A DNA stretch of 64,000 nt, from assembly GCF_008801405.1 (NCBI RefSeq), contig NZ_VZPV01000002.1:62001-126000 (forward strand), given 5' to 3'. Shown here one piece after another: positions 44,962 through 54,296 of the stretch. Source of the stretch: Ralstonia insidiosa (GTDB taxonomy: Bacteria > Pseudomonadota > Gammaproteobacteria > Burkholderiales > Burkholderiaceae). The notes beneath the pieces were generated by a model that saw only the letters and a program-made list of their open reading frames with translations, was not told the origin of the DNA and did no database searches. Every line of letters begins with the position of its first letter. Position 1 is the stretch's first letter. The position numbers were made by a program, and so were the translations under genes.

Positions 44962-45318
44962 TTACGCGCCACCCCGAAAGCACGAGTACCCCCACGGCGT
45001 CATCTTGAACGGCAGGTGGTAGTGCTGCGCCACATCGTCGAGCCCGAACCGGTAAGGCACCGTCTCCAGAAAAGGCGTGGCGGGCAAGGCGATGCCGGCC
45101 TGCCGGTAGTAGTCCCCCACCTCGAAGGTCGCCTCATACACGCCAGCCACGCACTGCGCCGCCAGTGCATCCAGCTCGCGCAGCGTGCCCGTCGGGCCGA
45201 TGCGCCCGGCTGCCAGCAGCACGCGTTCGTTGCCGGCAAGCCGTTCGATGCGTACCGCCAGCCCCTGCGCCACCACGCCGCGCGACACGTCCACCACATG
45301 AATCGAGATACCGGGCAT
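44962..45318 (-). CDS. uraH: 5-hydroxyisourate hydrolase-like protein (transthyretin family)
   Basis: A 118-residue protein started at ATG 45318 (TCTGGAAG upstream). A GTG at 45327 overlapping the deaminase stop is possible. ISIHVVDVSRG (active-site His), the GTLRELDAL arginine and QHYHLPFKMTPWGYS (second His) match HIU hydrolase, which converts hydroxyisourate to OHCU in urate breakdown. The usual C-terminal YRGS is replaced by FRGGA. The gene lies between a nucleoside deaminase and a dipeptidase in an operon with an NCS2 permease. Confidence 0.85.
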   Translation of the reverse strand: MPGISIHVVDVSRGVVAQGLAVRIERLAGNERVLLAAGRIGPTGTLRELDALAAQCVAGVYEATFEVGDYYRQAGIALPATPFLETVPYRFGLDDVAQHYHLPFKMTPWGYSCFRGGA

Positions 45319-45323
45319 GCCGG

Positions 45324-45827
45324 TCACTTCCAGAAGCCGGTGTGCGAGCGGGCGGCCTCGTCTTCGATCAGCGGGCCGTGCACTTCAATCTGCCGCTGCC
45401 CACGCACGAACACCTCGCGGCACGGCAGCGAGAACGTCGGGTTCTCGGGGTGGTCTCCGGTCAGCACTAGCAGATGGTGCTCCGACAGTGCGTAGACCAC
45501 GCGGCCAATGTTGCACCAGTAGATGGCGCCCGAGCACATGCAGCAGGGCTCGGCGCTGGTGTACAGCGTGCAGTGCGCCAGTTGTTCGGGCGACAGCACC
45601 TTGGCGGCGGCAGCCGCAGCGGCCAGCTCGGCATGCTGCGTCGGGTCACCTTCAGGCGGCATGGAGTTGTTGCCCGCCGTGGCGATCACGTTGCCGTGCT
45701 CGTCAGCCACCAGCGCGCCGAACGGGTGGCGGCCGCGCTGGCGCGCATCGTCGGCAAGCTGAATCGCCAGGCGCAGCAGCGCCATGTCGCGGTCGGTCAG
45801 TCGGGGTTGGGCGTCTCGTGCGTTCAT
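45324..45827 (-). CDS. Nucleoside deaminase (guanine deaminase-like)
   Basis: A 167-residue zinc deaminase of the CDA superfamily. Its zinc motifs are QHAELAAAA (HAE, near residue 65) and SAEPCCMCSGAIYW (PCxxC, near 92-99), as in GuaD/TadA-like enzymes. HPFGALVADEHGNVI and the FVRGQRQIEVHGPL tail fit guanine deaminase-type proteins. It would deaminate guanine to xanthine or a related purine. It is 38 bp after the permease and its stop is near the uraH start. Confidence 0.86.
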   Translation of the reverse strand: MNARDAQPRLTDRDMALLRLAIQLADDARQRGRHPFGALVADEHGNVIATAGNNSMPPEGDPTQHAELAAAAAAAKVLSPEQLAHCTLYTSAEPCCMCSGAIYWCNIGRVVYALSEHHLLVLTGDHPENPTFSLPCREVFVRGQRQIEVHGPLIEDEAARSHTGFWK

Positions 45828-45865
45828 GGTGAAGTCCCTGGTGTCAGTGTTGTATGGAATGGGAA

Positions 45866-47215
45866 TCAGTGCAGTTCAGCGCCGGCGGCCGGGCTGGCCA
45901 CATCGGCGGTGTGCGGTGCGGACTCGCGATTGAGCAGCAGGTTGAGCACGATGGCCGTCAGCGCGCCCAGGAAGATGCCGCTGTCGAGCACCAGCTTGAG
46001 CGGCCCGTGCACATGCTCGAACAGCGCCGGGAACGACATGGGCAGCACCCCCACGCTCACCGATACGGCCACCACAATGGCGTTGCGCGTGCCTTCAAAG
46101 CGCACCCGCGACAGCTCCTGGATGCCCGCCACCGTGGTCATGCCAAACATGACGATGGCGCAACCGCCGAGCACCGGCCGCGGCACGCAGGCAATCAACG
46201 CACCCAGCTTGGGGAACAGCCCCATCAACACCATGATGGCGCCGGCGGATGCCACCACAAAGCGGCTCTTCACGTTGGACAGCGCGATCAGGCCCGTATT
46301 CTGCGTAAAGGCGTTGTACGGAAAGCTGTTGAAGATGCCGCCCAGCATGGTCGACAGGCCGTCCGCGCGAAAGGCGTTGCCCAGCGTCTGCTGCGTCGAC
46401 GGCCGGCCGATGATGGTGCCGATGGCCAGCACGTTGCCGGTGGTCTCCGCCATGATGACGAGCATCGCCAGCGTCATCACCAGCACGGGCGTAAGCGCAA
46501 AACCCGGCAGGCCGAATGCAAACGGCGGGCTGATCTCGAACCAGTTCGCCCGGCCCACCTCGGCAAAATGCGTCAGCCCGAAGCACGCAGCCAGCGCCGT
46601 CCCCGCCACCAGCCCGATCAGCACCGACAGGTTGCCCACAAAGCCGGTAAAACGCGCGTAGACGCACAGCGTGATCACCACCGTGGCCAGCCCGAGCAGC
46701 AGATTGGGCAAGCTGCCGAACGCGCTGTCCGCCGGGTTGCCGCCGCCCAACCAGATGGCCGCAGCCGGCATGAGCGACACGCCGATGATGGTGATCAGGC
46801 TGCCGATCACCACCGGCGGGAAAAACCGCAGCAGCCGGCTGAACACTGGCGCAATCGCAATGGTCAGCGCGCCGCTGGCGATCACCGCGCCAAACACGTG
46901 GTCCAGCCCGTATTGCTTGCCGATCATGATCATCGGCGCGATGGCGATGAACGAGCAGCCCTGTATCAGCGGCAGGCGCGCGCCGAACTTCCACACGCCC
47001 AGGGTCTGGATCAGGGTGGCGATACCGGAGGTCAGCAGGTTGGCGTTGATCAGGGTCACCATTTGCTGCGGGGTCAGGCCGAGCGCGCTGCCCAGGATCA
47101 GGGGCACGGCCACCGCGCCCGCATACATCACCAGCACGTGCTGCAGCCCGTAACTGAGCAGTTGCCGCAGCGGCAGGATTTCATCCACCGGATGCACCGG
47201 CTGTGGGGTCTTCAT
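45866..47215 (-). CDS. NCS2-family purine permease (xanthine/urate type)
   Basis: A 449-residue, 14-segment protein. The NCS2 signature FTQNTGLIALSNVKSRFVV near residue 302 marks xanthine or urate transporters, and AETTGNVLAIGTIIGRPSTQ near 258 is the UapA/XanP element. SYGLQHVLVMYAGAVAVPLI is the usual first helix. ATG 47215 has GGAGA upstream. It heads the permease-deaminase-HIUase-dipeptidase unit and is divergent from a LysR gene. Confidence 0.9.
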   Translation of the reverse strand: MKTPQPVHPVDEILPLRQLLSYGLQHVLVMYAGAVAVPLILGSALGLTPQQMVTLINANLLTSGIATLIQTLGVWKFGARLPLIQGCSFIAIAPMIMIGKQYGLDHVFGAVIASGALTIAIAPVFSRLLRFFPPVVIGSLITIIGVSLMPAAAIWLGGGNPADSAFGSLPNLLLGLATVVITLCVYARFTGFVGNLSVLIGLVAGTALAACFGLTHFAEVGRANWFEISPPFAFGLPGFALTPVLVMTLAMLVIMAETTGNVLAIGTIIGRPSTQQTLGNAFRADGLSTMLGGIFNSFPYNAFTQNTGLIALSNVKSRFVVASAGAIMVLMGLFPKLGALIACVPRPVLGGCAIVMFGMTTVAGIQELSRVRFEGTRNAIVVAVSVSVGVLPMSFPALFEHVHGPLKLVLDSGIFLGALTAIVLNLLLNRESAPHTADVASPAAGAELH

Positions 47216-47320
47216 GTCGTTGTCTCCATCCTCTTGTGTCGGTTTGTCCGGCGAGGCGTTCTTTACGACGCTGCAACCGGCAGCGCATAATCCACCGCAC
47301 GAATCGATACAAGAAGTTAG

Positions 47321-47333
47321 AAATCATCGATTT
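47321..47333. promoter_or_regulatory. Palindrome between permease and LysR genes
   Basis: aaatc-atc-gattt is a perfect 13-bp dyad in the 147-bp divergent region, with the T-N11-A form expected of a LysR box. Confidence 0.4.
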
Positions 47334-47362
47334 TTTAGATGCCTAGATCACCAGGAGACGCC

Positions 47363-48277
47363 GTGCGCTATTCGCTGGACCAGCTGGAGACCTTTTCCAC
47401 CATTGCGCATGCCGGGTCGTTTTCGGCCGCAGCACGGCGGCTGGGCAAGACGCAATCGACCGTCAGCACGGCCATTGCCAATCTGGAGATCGACCTGGGG
47501 GTGGCGCTGTTCGACCGAAGCAGCCGCTCGCCCACGCTCACAGAGGCCGGTCAGCGCCTGCTGCTGGAAGCCGAGCTGGTGCTGGAGCGCTGCGCCTCGC
47601 TTGAAGCTCACGCGCAAGCCCTGGGCGACACGATCGAGCGCAAGCTCACGCTGGCGATCGAGATTCCGGCCAGCGCACTGACCGAGCCGCTGCGTGCATT
47701 TGCCGCCACCTTCCCGCATGTCGACCTGGACATCCGTCATCCCTTCCATGGCGATATCACGACACTGGTGCGCGACGGCAGCGTGGATTTCGGTATCGGC
47801 TTCTCGCAGCCGCACTACACGCGGGACCTCGCGTTCAGGCAGTTGGGCAAGCTGATCCTCGTGCACGTCGTCAGCCGGGATCACCCGCTAGCGCGCGAGA
47901 CCACCGTGGACTTCGGCACGCTGCGCCAGCACCGGCGGCTCGCCTTCAGCGCGCACAGCAACACGCTGCCGAGCACCGAGTATCTGGCATCGACACAGGA
48001 GTGGAAGGCCGAGAACTACCTCGTTCTGCTGGAGATGATGCGCGCGGGCCTTGGCTGGACCACGCTGCCACGCCAGCTTGTGCGAGATGGCATTGCGCGC
48101 GGCGAGTTTGTCGAACTGCAGCTCACCGCCTATCCGCATACCGACTGGCTGGTCGGCGTGGACCTGATCTGGGCGCAGTCACGCGTGATGGGCCGCGCCG
48201 GCACGTGGCTGATGGACTGCCTGGCACGCCACAAGGTGTTCGAGCTGGATCGCAGCGGGCACCCCACAACGCTGTAG
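47363..48277 (+). CDS. LysR-family transcriptional regulator
   Basis: A 304-residue protein started at GTG 47363, which has AGGAGA 6 bases upstream; ATG 47339 has none. The winged HTH is YSLDQLETFSTIAHAGSFSA and RLGKTQSTVSTAIANLEIDL at the N-terminus, followed by a LysR substrate-binding domain (DLDIRHPFHGDITTLVRDG). It is divergent from the purine permease operon and is its probable regulator. Confidence 0.9.
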   Translation: MRYSLDQLETFSTIAHAGSFSAAARRLGKTQSTVSTAIANLEIDLGVALFDRSSRSPTLTEAGQRLLLEAELVLERCASLEAHAQALGDTIERKLTLAIEIPASALTEPLRAFAATFPHVDLDIRHPFHGDITTLVRDGSVDFGIGFSQPHYTRDLAFRQLGKLILVHVVSRDHPLARETTVDFGTLRQHRRLAFSAHSNTLPSTEYLASTQEWKAENYLVLLEMMRAGLGWTTLPRQLVRDGIARGEFVELQLTAYPHTDWLVGVDLIWAQSRVMGRAGTWLMDCLARHKVFELDRSGHPTTL

Positions 48278-48355
48278 TGCCGCCGCAATACCGGCGCGTT
48301 TCGCGCTACCCTTACGGCCTTCGCTGTTCCGCCGCACATTCGCTGTCACCGCTTC

Positions 48356-48787
48356 ATGCCCACTCTGCAACACGTCGACCTGCGCACCGACCCCGCCGCA
48401 CGCACCTTCGTCAAGGACGAGACCGTCCAGGTCGATTTCGCCACGCAGCCCGGCGAGCTGATGAGTCTGGAAGGCCCCAACCGCTATGCGCCCGGCGATG
48501 CGCTCATCACCGGTTCAACGGGCGACCGCTGGGTGGTCTCGCGCGAGCGTTTCGATGCGAAGTACCTGCCGGCTGATGCATCACTCGCGCACGGACAACC
48601 CGGCGCGTATCGCAACCACCCGAGCGTGGTGCTGGCCAAGCAGATGCACGAACCCTTCTCGATGGCGCGCTCCGAAGCGGGCGACGTGCTGCACGGCCAA
48701 GCCGGAGACTGGGTCCTGCAATACGCCCCCGGCGACTACGGTGTCGTGCAGGCGCAGCGCTTCGCCAAGGTGTATCGGCCGGCCTGA
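48356..48787 (+). CDS. PGDYG-motif protein
   Basis: A 143-residue soluble protein carrying YAPGDYGVVQ near residue 127 and a similar YAPGDALITG near 44, which gives it an internal-repeat look. It matches the small family named for its PGDYG motif. FSMARSEAGDVLHGQAGDWV is another conserved-looking segment. No membrane segment or signal is visible. The role is unknown. It follows the LysR gene by 78 bp and has no strong ribosome site. Confidence 0.7.
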   Translation: MPTLQHVDLRTDPAARTFVKDETVQVDFATQPGELMSLEGPNRYAPGDALITGSTGDRWVVSRERFDAKYLPADASLAHGQPGAYRNHPSVVLAKQMHEPFSMARSEAGDVLHGQAGDWVLQYAPGDYGVVQAQRFAKVYRPA

Positions 48788-48812
48788 AGCGCCGCGTGCA
48801 CCACCAGCACCA

Positions 48813-49733
48813 CTACTGCGCCGTCTGCTGGCGCTCGACTTCGTGGTGCTTCATCTCCAGATAATCCTGTCGATCCAGCTCATGTAGCTGACGCGGGTAT
48901 TGCTCCGTGGCGCTGAACCATGTGTTGAGCCGCTGCTGCAGACGCTTTTCTGGCGGCGCAGACAACGCCTTCAGATACGCGTCGATGGCGAGGTAATAGC
49001 GCATCGTGTTGCGCTCAAGCAGACCACGCACACCGCCCACGTATTCGGGCTCCGCACCCGAGGATTCCGCTGCCTTGGTAAAGCCAACCTTGCCGCTGCC
49101 CACCGTGGCAAGGTACGTGCGCATGGCCAGTCGGCCGGCGGCGCCATAACCGTAGGCGTAAGTCAGATGCAGAAAGGTGTGATTGGCGACGCCCGGGGCG
49201 GGAATGGCCTCCAGCATGATGTGGTAGTCCCGGGTGCTGAGCGGGCCGGAATCCGCGCTGAGTTCAACACGAAAGTAATCCGCATTGCTCACAACCGGGC
49301 GATAGCTGAACTCAAGGCGGTAGCTACTGGAAAGTGATTCCTCCACCTTGCGGCCCAGGTTCACGTCGAGCACGCTGCCGCCGGTGCCCTGCGTGGCGTG
49401 GCAGTACTTGATGTTCAGATGCAGGATCAGCACGTCGCACCAATTGGCGGCGCCGTGCTCCGGGTCGTCCAACGCGCCCTTGACGGTGGCGAACGGGTAG
49501 TCGAGCACGCTGTAGATGTCGCTCTTGAGCCTGTCTGGCGCCTCGGTGGAGTCGAGCGCCAGCGGGCGGTGGAATGCGTTGTCGGCCAACTGCGGCGCAA
49601 GGCTCTGGTACTTGTCGTGCAAGGCCTGGGCGCTTTCTGCGTGCGCTGCCGGACTCACGCCCAGGCACAAGCCACCGAGCATCAGGATGATGGCGGCCAA
49701 CCAGCAGGCGTTTCGGTAAGGGGTGCGTTGCAT
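48813..49733 (-). CDS. Secreted hypothetical protein
   Basis: A 306-residue protein with a signal peptide (CWLAAIILMLGGLCLGVSPA then AHAES) and no other membrane segment. I do not recognise the family. The body has DYPFATVKGALDDPEHGAAN, an ALLSTRDYHIMLEAIPAPG-like segment (SGPLSTRDYHIMLEAIPAPG) and YLTYAYGYGAAG-like HLTYAYGYGAAGRLAMRTYL, suggesting a lipid-binding START-like fold (weak). It starts at ATG 49733; the in-frame extension to 49805 would lack the signal position. It is convergent with the PGDYG gene. Confidence 0.6.
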   Translation of the reverse strand: MQRTPYRNACWLAAIILMLGGLCLGVSPAAHAESAQALHDKYQSLAPQLADNAFHRPLALDSTEAPDRLKSDIYSVLDYPFATVKGALDDPEHGAANWCDVLILHLNIKYCHATQGTGGSVLDVNLGRKVEESLSSSYRLEFSYRPVVSNADYFRVELSADSGPLSTRDYHIMLEAIPAPGVANHTFLHLTYAYGYGAAGRLAMRTYLATVGSGKVGFTKAAESSGAEPEYVGGVRGLLERNTMRYYLAIDAYLKALSAPPEKRLQQRLNTWFSATEQYPRQLHELDRQDYLEMKHHEVERQQTAQ

Positions 49734-49907
49734 GGCGTGTTCTCGAGGTGGTTTGTGCATTTTAGGAGGCGCTATCGCAGCGTGTGCGCAACAAACGCGC
49801 CACACCCACCGGGCATATCATGCGGCGTTCCGTCATCACAGCGGGTGTGATCGGCTCGGTAAAATGAAGGCATCCACGTCTCCCGCCGTTCGGCCCCATC
49901 CGGCACC

Positions 49908-50804
49908 ATGCCCTCCCCGCTTGCAACACTGCGCGAACGCATCGCCAACCAGGTCCGTGGCCTGACGCGCGCCACCGGCGGCCTCACGCTCGATATTGCC
50001 TCGCCCCCCGGCGACCCGGGCCTGTTCGGCCCCGATGCCGTCTGCTGGCAAGTCCATGCCGACTTCCCCGCGATGATGGCAGGCGGCATCAGCGCGCTGC
50101 TGCTACAGGCGCTGCATCCGCGCGCACTCGCCGGCGTGTGGGACCACTCCAACTTCCGTGAAGACCTGCAGGGGCGCCTGGGCCGCACCGCGCAATTCGT
50201 GGCCGGCACCACCTACGGCAGCCGACACGATGCGCTGACACTGATCGAACACGTCAAGGTCATCCACGGCCGCATCCAGGGCATTGCACCCGACGGGCGC
50301 CCCTATTCCGCCAACGATCCGGACCTGCTCACCTGGGTGCACGTGGCGGAAATGTCGAGCTTCCTGGCGGGCTATCTGCGCTATGTGGATGGCAGCCTGA
50401 GCGGTGCCAACCAAGACCGCTACTTTGCAGAAACCGCGTTGATTGCCGAGCTGCTGGGTGCCACCGACGTGCCGAAATCGCGCGCGGCGGTGCAGGCTTA
50501 CCTGAACGCGATGCGCGCCGAACTGGTGGCGAGCGATCGCACCCGCACCGTAGTGGAAGTCTTGATGACATGGCAGGCACCGCGGCCAGGGCTGCAACCG
50601 GCGGTGCGCGTTTTTCTCGACGCCGGCATCCAGTTGTTGCCACCGTGGGCCGCGCAGATGCTGCAACTGGAGCGCCCACCGTTGCGCGCCGCCTTCAGCG
50701 CGGCCGCCATGCGCACCGTGGCGCCGACGCTGCGCTGGGCACTGCACGACGGCAGCGTCGCGCGCCGGGCCCGCCGCAGAGCCCTCGCGCCGCGCGTTTC
50801 GTAG
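49908..50804 (+). CDS. MpaB/Lcp-type oxygenase family protein (DUF2236)
   Basis: A 298-residue protein with the DUF2236 signatures: LLLQALHPRALAGVWDHSNF near residue 64 with the conserved His, RLGRTAQFVAGTTYGSRHDA near 89, and LLTWVHVAEMSSFLAGYLRY near 143. The family includes MpaB and latex-clearing-protein-like haem b oxygenases. It has no signal peptide. It stands alone between a divergent secreted protein and a convergent DHA2 exporter. The substrate is unknown. Confidence 0.82.
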   Translation: MPSPLATLRERIANQVRGLTRATGGLTLDIASPPGDPGLFGPDAVCWQVHADFPAMMAGGISALLLQALHPRALAGVWDHSNFREDLQGRLGRTAQFVAGTTYGSRHDALTLIEHVKVIHGRIQGIAPDGRPYSANDPDLLTWVHVAEMSSFLAGYLRYVDGSLSGANQDRYFAETALIAELLGATDVPKSRAAVQAYLNAMRAELVASDRTRTVVEVLMTWQAPRPGLQPAVRVFLDAGIQLLPPWAAQMLQLERPPLRAAFSAAAMRTVAPTLRWALHDGSVARRARRRALAPRVS

Positions 50805-50807
50805 CGA

Positions 50808-52382
50808 TCAATCCACCACGGCGTGCGCGACCGACACCTTGCCGCGCAACGCCTTTTCCTCAAGCCGCACGAGCAACAGCGGTGCAATGACCGACACAGC
50901 CGCAGCAAAGAAGAACAGATGGCGGAACGCTGTCTCGCCCTCGCGTTGCAAGGCTTGCGCGTTGGCACTGTTGCTGGCGAGCGCCGCGTGGAACAGGTCC
51001 ATCAGCAGATCACCACCTGCTGCCACCTGCGCCTCGGGTGCAGCCTGACGCAGCAGCGCGATCAGCACCGACGTCAGCACTGCCACGCCCACCGCGCCGC
51101 CCAGCAGGCGCGAGAACGCGGTGAGTGCGGTGGCCAGCCCCACGGTCTCGGGCGGGACAGCGTTCTGCGTTGCGACCAGCCCGGTCGGGAACTGCACGCC
51201 AATCGCCAGGCCCAGCACGATCATCGCCAAGGTCAGTGGCAACACGCTGTGCGGATCCAGCAAACCCAGCGACGCCACGGCAAACGGCACCACGCAGGCA
51301 CCCGCGATCATCAACGGCTTGTAGCGGCCGCTGTGCGTCATCCACTTGCCGGCAAGGAAGGCCCCGAGCGGAATCGACAGCGTGAGCGGCACCAGACGCA
51401 GTGCCGCAGCATCGGGGCTGGCACCCGCCACCATCTGAAAGCGCAACGGCATCAGCACCGACGTGGCGATCAGTTGGAAAAAGCAGAGGAACAGCGCCAG
51501 GCAGCAGATCGTGACCGTGCGCACACGGAACATCGACAGCGGAATGATCGGCTCGGCCGCGCGGCTTTCCTGCCAGACGAAGGCGCCCAGCACCACCACC
51601 GCACCCACCAGCAGGCCCAGGTTGTCAGGCTGCATGAGCGGCACGCCCTGACCCACGCGCGTGATCATCACCAGCAACGCGGTCAGCCCCACGGCAAACA
51701 GCACGACACCCAGCACGTCGATCGGGCGACGCTGATGCGCCACCGGCAGGTGCCGCAGCGCACGGCGCACCACCACCAGTGCAACCAGCCCCAGCGGCAG
51801 GTTGATCCAGAAGATCCAGCGCCACGACAGGTAGTGCGTCAGGTAACCGCCGATCACCGGGCCTGCCAGACTGGCCATGGCCCACATACCGCTCACGTAG
51901 CCCTGGTAGCGGCCGCGCTCGCGCAACGGCACCACGTCGGCAATGGTGGCCTGCGCCACCGAGATCAGCCCGCCGCCGCCCAGCCCCTGCAGCACGCGCG
52001 CCACCAGCAGCATCGGCATGCTGGTCGCCAGCGCGCACGCCACCGAGGCCAGCACGAACAGCGCAATGGCCGTGGTCAGCATGGCACGGCGGCCGTACAG
52101 GTCACTCAGTTTTCCGTAGATGGGCGTGACAACGGTAGAGGCCACGAGGTAGGCCGACACCAGCCACGCCATCAATGAAAAACCGTTGAACTCCCCTGCA
52201 ATGACCGGCAACGCCACCGCGACAATCGTTTGCTCCAGCGCGCCCAGCAGGATGGCAAGCATCAGGCCGCCCATCACCACCATCACCGGAATCTCGGGCA
52301 CCGGCGGCGCGTCGAGCGAAGCGGCCGACGACGTCGGCACGGTATCGGAAGTGGGCGGTTCGAGGTTCGGGCGGGAGGACAT
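50808..52382 (-). CDS. DHA2-family (14-TMS) MFS multidrug exporter
   Basis: A 524-residue protein. A soluble N-terminal stretch of about 30 residues leads to 14 hydrophobic segments, with LDxTIVxVALP-like LGALEQTIVAVALPVI, the loop 2-3 motif GKLSDLYGRRAM, and the antiporter motif C GPVIGGYLTHYLSWRWIFWI. This is the EmrB/QacA-like layout. ATG 52382 is used; GTG 52415 is an alternative. It probably exports drugs by proton antiport. It is convergent with the MpaB-type gene and 88 bp downstream of the LysR gene stop on the same strand. Confidence 0.88.
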   Translation of the reverse strand: MSSRPNLEPPTSDTVPTSSAASLDAPPVPEIPVMVVMGGLMLAILLGALEQTIVAVALPVIAGEFNGFSLMAWLVSAYLVASTVVTPIYGKLSDLYGRRAMLTTAIALFVLASVACALATSMPMLLVARVLQGLGGGGLISVAQATIADVVPLRERGRYQGYVSGMWAMASLAGPVIGGYLTHYLSWRWIFWINLPLGLVALVVVRRALRHLPVAHQRRPIDVLGVVLFAVGLTALLVMITRVGQGVPLMQPDNLGLLVGAVVVLGAFVWQESRAAEPIIPLSMFRVRTVTICCLALFLCFFQLIATSVLMPLRFQMVAGASPDAAALRLVPLTLSIPLGAFLAGKWMTHSGRYKPLMIAGACVVPFAVASLGLLDPHSVLPLTLAMIVLGLAIGVQFPTGLVATQNAVPPETVGLATALTAFSRLLGGAVGVAVLTSVLIALLRQAAPEAQVAAGGDLLMDLFHAALASNSANAQALQREGETAFRHLFFFAAAVSVIAPLLLVRLEEKALRGKVSVAHAVVD

Positions 52383-52470
52383 GGAAACGCGTGTGAACAC
52401 GCTGGACGGCGTCACACAAAGGCAGGAGGGAAGCCCCCGATGATACTGCCGATCCGAATTCGTTGCAGCG

Positions 52471-53421
52471 TCAACGATTGAGGTTGACGTCGTCGCCTTC
52501 GTAGCAGCGGGTAAGCACTTTCTCGGTCAACGGGGGCATTTCTGCGGCCAGCAACTCGATAAATGCACGCACCGCCGGCACCAGCCCGCGACGCGACGGA
52601 AACACCGCATGAAACTGGTGCGTTTGCAGCTTGTAGTCTGCCAGCAATTGCACGAGCCGGCCTTCTTGCAGCGCTTCAGCACACACGTTGTACGGCAGCC
52701 GCCCCACCCCCACGCCGCCGATGGCACTCAGGCCGAGCAGGCGCAGGTCGTCCGTGGCAAGCACGGGTTGGCATTCAATCTCGACAGCCGTACCGTCCGG
52801 CGCGGTCAGGCGCCAGCGTGATCGTTCACCGCTGAGGGTCCCCAACCACAGTCCGGCCACGCCGTGCAGTGATTCCGCGGTGTCGAACGGCCCGTGCTCG
52901 GCCACAAATTCGGGGCTGGCAACCAGCACTTGGTCGCTCACGCCAAAGGTCCGCACGATCAGGTTGGAATCGTCCAGCGTCGAGCGCACGCGCAATGCCA
53001 CGTCGTACCCCTCGCCAATCACGTCTACCCGGCGGTTGGTCACGTCCAGCTCCAGACGCACGTCCGGATGGGCGCGCAGGAATCTCGGGATCACCGGTGC
53101 CAGGAACAGGCTCGACACGCCCACGGGGCAACTCACACGCAATCGGCCGGAGGGCTTCTCTCCAGCATGCTCGGCCACTTCAAGCGCGGCGCGGGCGGCC
53201 TGGGTCATGGTCTCGCAATGCGCATAGAACGCCGAGCCGACATCAGTAACGTGCACGGCACGTGTTGAACGCTGCAGCAGCCGTACGCCCAACCGCGCCT
53301 CCAGATCCGCCACGCGGCGGCTCACGCGCGACTTGGGGATGCCCAACGCCCGCGCGGCGCTGGAAAAGCTGCCGTGCGTCACCACGCTGGCAAACAGGAC
53401 GAGGTCGTTCAGGTCTTCCAT
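52471..53421 (-). CDS. LysR-family transcriptional regulator (divergent from azoreductase)
   Basis: A 316-residue protein with the LysR HTH (DLNDLVLFASVVTHGSFSSA, RALGIPKSRVSRRVADLEAR) and the substrate-binding part (RLRVSCPVGVSSLFLAPVIP, ELDVTNRRVDVIGEGYDVAL) of the CrgA/AaeR-like group. It is divergent from azoR (127 bp), so it probably controls that gene. The dyad gtcga-t-tcgac at 53472-53482 is a candidate site. Confidence 0.9.
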   Translation of the reverse strand: MEDLNDLVLFASVVTHGSFSSAARALGIPKSRVSRRVADLEARLGVRLLQRSTRAVHVTDVGSAFYAHCETMTQAARAALEVAEHAGEKPSGRLRVSCPVGVSSLFLAPVIPRFLRAHPDVRLELDVTNRRVDVIGEGYDVALRVRSTLDDSNLIVRTFGVSDQVLVASPEFVAEHGPFDTAESLHGVAGLWLGTLSGERSRWRLTAPDGTAVEIECQPVLATDDLRLLGLSAIGGVGVGRLPYNVCAEALQEGRLVQLLADYKLQTHQFHAVFPSRRGLVPAVRAFIELLAAEMPPLTEKVLTRCYEGDDVNLNR

Positions 53422-53548
53422 GGCCGTTCTCCGAGATCCACGTGCATTGTCTCACTCATAGAACGATGTGTGTCGATTCGACCCACTACTGGAACTTGGT
53501 GCGCCGCACTATCTTTGCAGCAACCCACCTTTTTCCTGGAGAGACACC

Positions 53549-54175
53549 ATGCAAGTCCTTCACATCGATTCCAGCATCCTCGGCGACGCCTCGGCCTCGC
53601 GCATCCTTACCGCCGCCATCGTCGACGAACTGCGCCGTGAAAACCCCGACGCCATCGTCGCCCGCCGTGACCTGGCCGTAGAAGCCATCCCCCACCTGGA
53701 CGGCGCCATTGCCGCAGGCTTCCGTGCCACCGGCAGCGACGATTTTGACGACGCCACCCGCGCTGAACACGCCCGCTCAGAAGCGCTGGTCAACGAACTG
53801 CTCGCCAGCGACGTGATCGTGGTGGGCGCCCCGATGTACAACTTCTCGGTACCGAGCCAACTCAAGGCCTGGGTTGACCGCGTGGCGCAAGCCGGCCGTA
53901 CGTTCAAGTACACGGAAAAGGGCCCGGCTGGCCTGGCCGGCGGCAAGAAGGTGATCGTTGCGTCGACGCGCGGCGGTGTGTATTCGACGGGCCCGGCCGC
54001 TGGCTTGGACTTCCAGGAAGCCTATCTGAAGGCAGTGTTCGGCTTCTTCGGCATTACCGACGTGCAATTCGTGCGTGCTGAAGGCCTGGCCATGGGCCCG
54101 GATGCCCGTACGCAAGCCATGGAAGCCGCACACACCGCGATGCGCGATGTGGTGAACCAGGCCGTGGCGGCCTAA
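53549..54175 (+). CDS. azoR: FMN-dependent NADH-azoreductase
   Basis: A 208-residue flavodoxin-like fold protein. MQVLHIDSSILGDASASRIL is the AzoR start, VGAPMYNFSVPSQLKAWVDR near residue 91-110 is the FMN phosphate and ring contact, and ASTRGGVYSTGPAAGLDF near 140 is the second family element. It reduces azo compounds and quinones with NADH. ATG 53549 has GGAGA 8 bases upstream; the GTG 27 codons earlier is not favoured. Confidence 0.94.
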   Translation: MQVLHIDSSILGDASASRILTAAIVDELRRENPDAIVARRDLAVEAIPHLDGAIAAGFRATGSDDFDDATRAEHARSEALVNELLASDVIVVGAPMYNFSVPSQLKAWVDRVAQAGRTFKYTEKGPAGLAGGKKVIVASTRGGVYSTGPAAGLDFQEAYLKAVFGFFGITDVQFVRAEGLAMGPDARTQAMEAAHTAMRDVVNQAVAA

Positions 54176-54228
54176 GCACAACCCAGCGCGACGCCACAGA
54201 GCGCGTCGCCCAGGATTCGTGCAACGCC

Positions 54229-54262
54229 AAACGGGCGCCTGCAGCAATGCGGCGCCCGTTTT
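54229..54262. terminator. Hairpin terminator between azoR and the small membrane gene
   Basis: aaacgggcgcc / ggcgcccgtttt form an 11-bp stem with an 11-nt loop and a short T/A tract on each side. It can act in both directions for the convergent transcripts. Confidence 0.8.
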
Positions 54263-54296
54263 GCATGGGCAAGCAGAATGCGGAAAGACCGGCGGC

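Noticed and set aside
50823..52178. 451-codon + strand open frame opposite the DHA2 exporter
   Set aside because: Compositional shadow (His/Gln/Arg-rich); the minus-strand protein has 14 membrane segments and family motifs.
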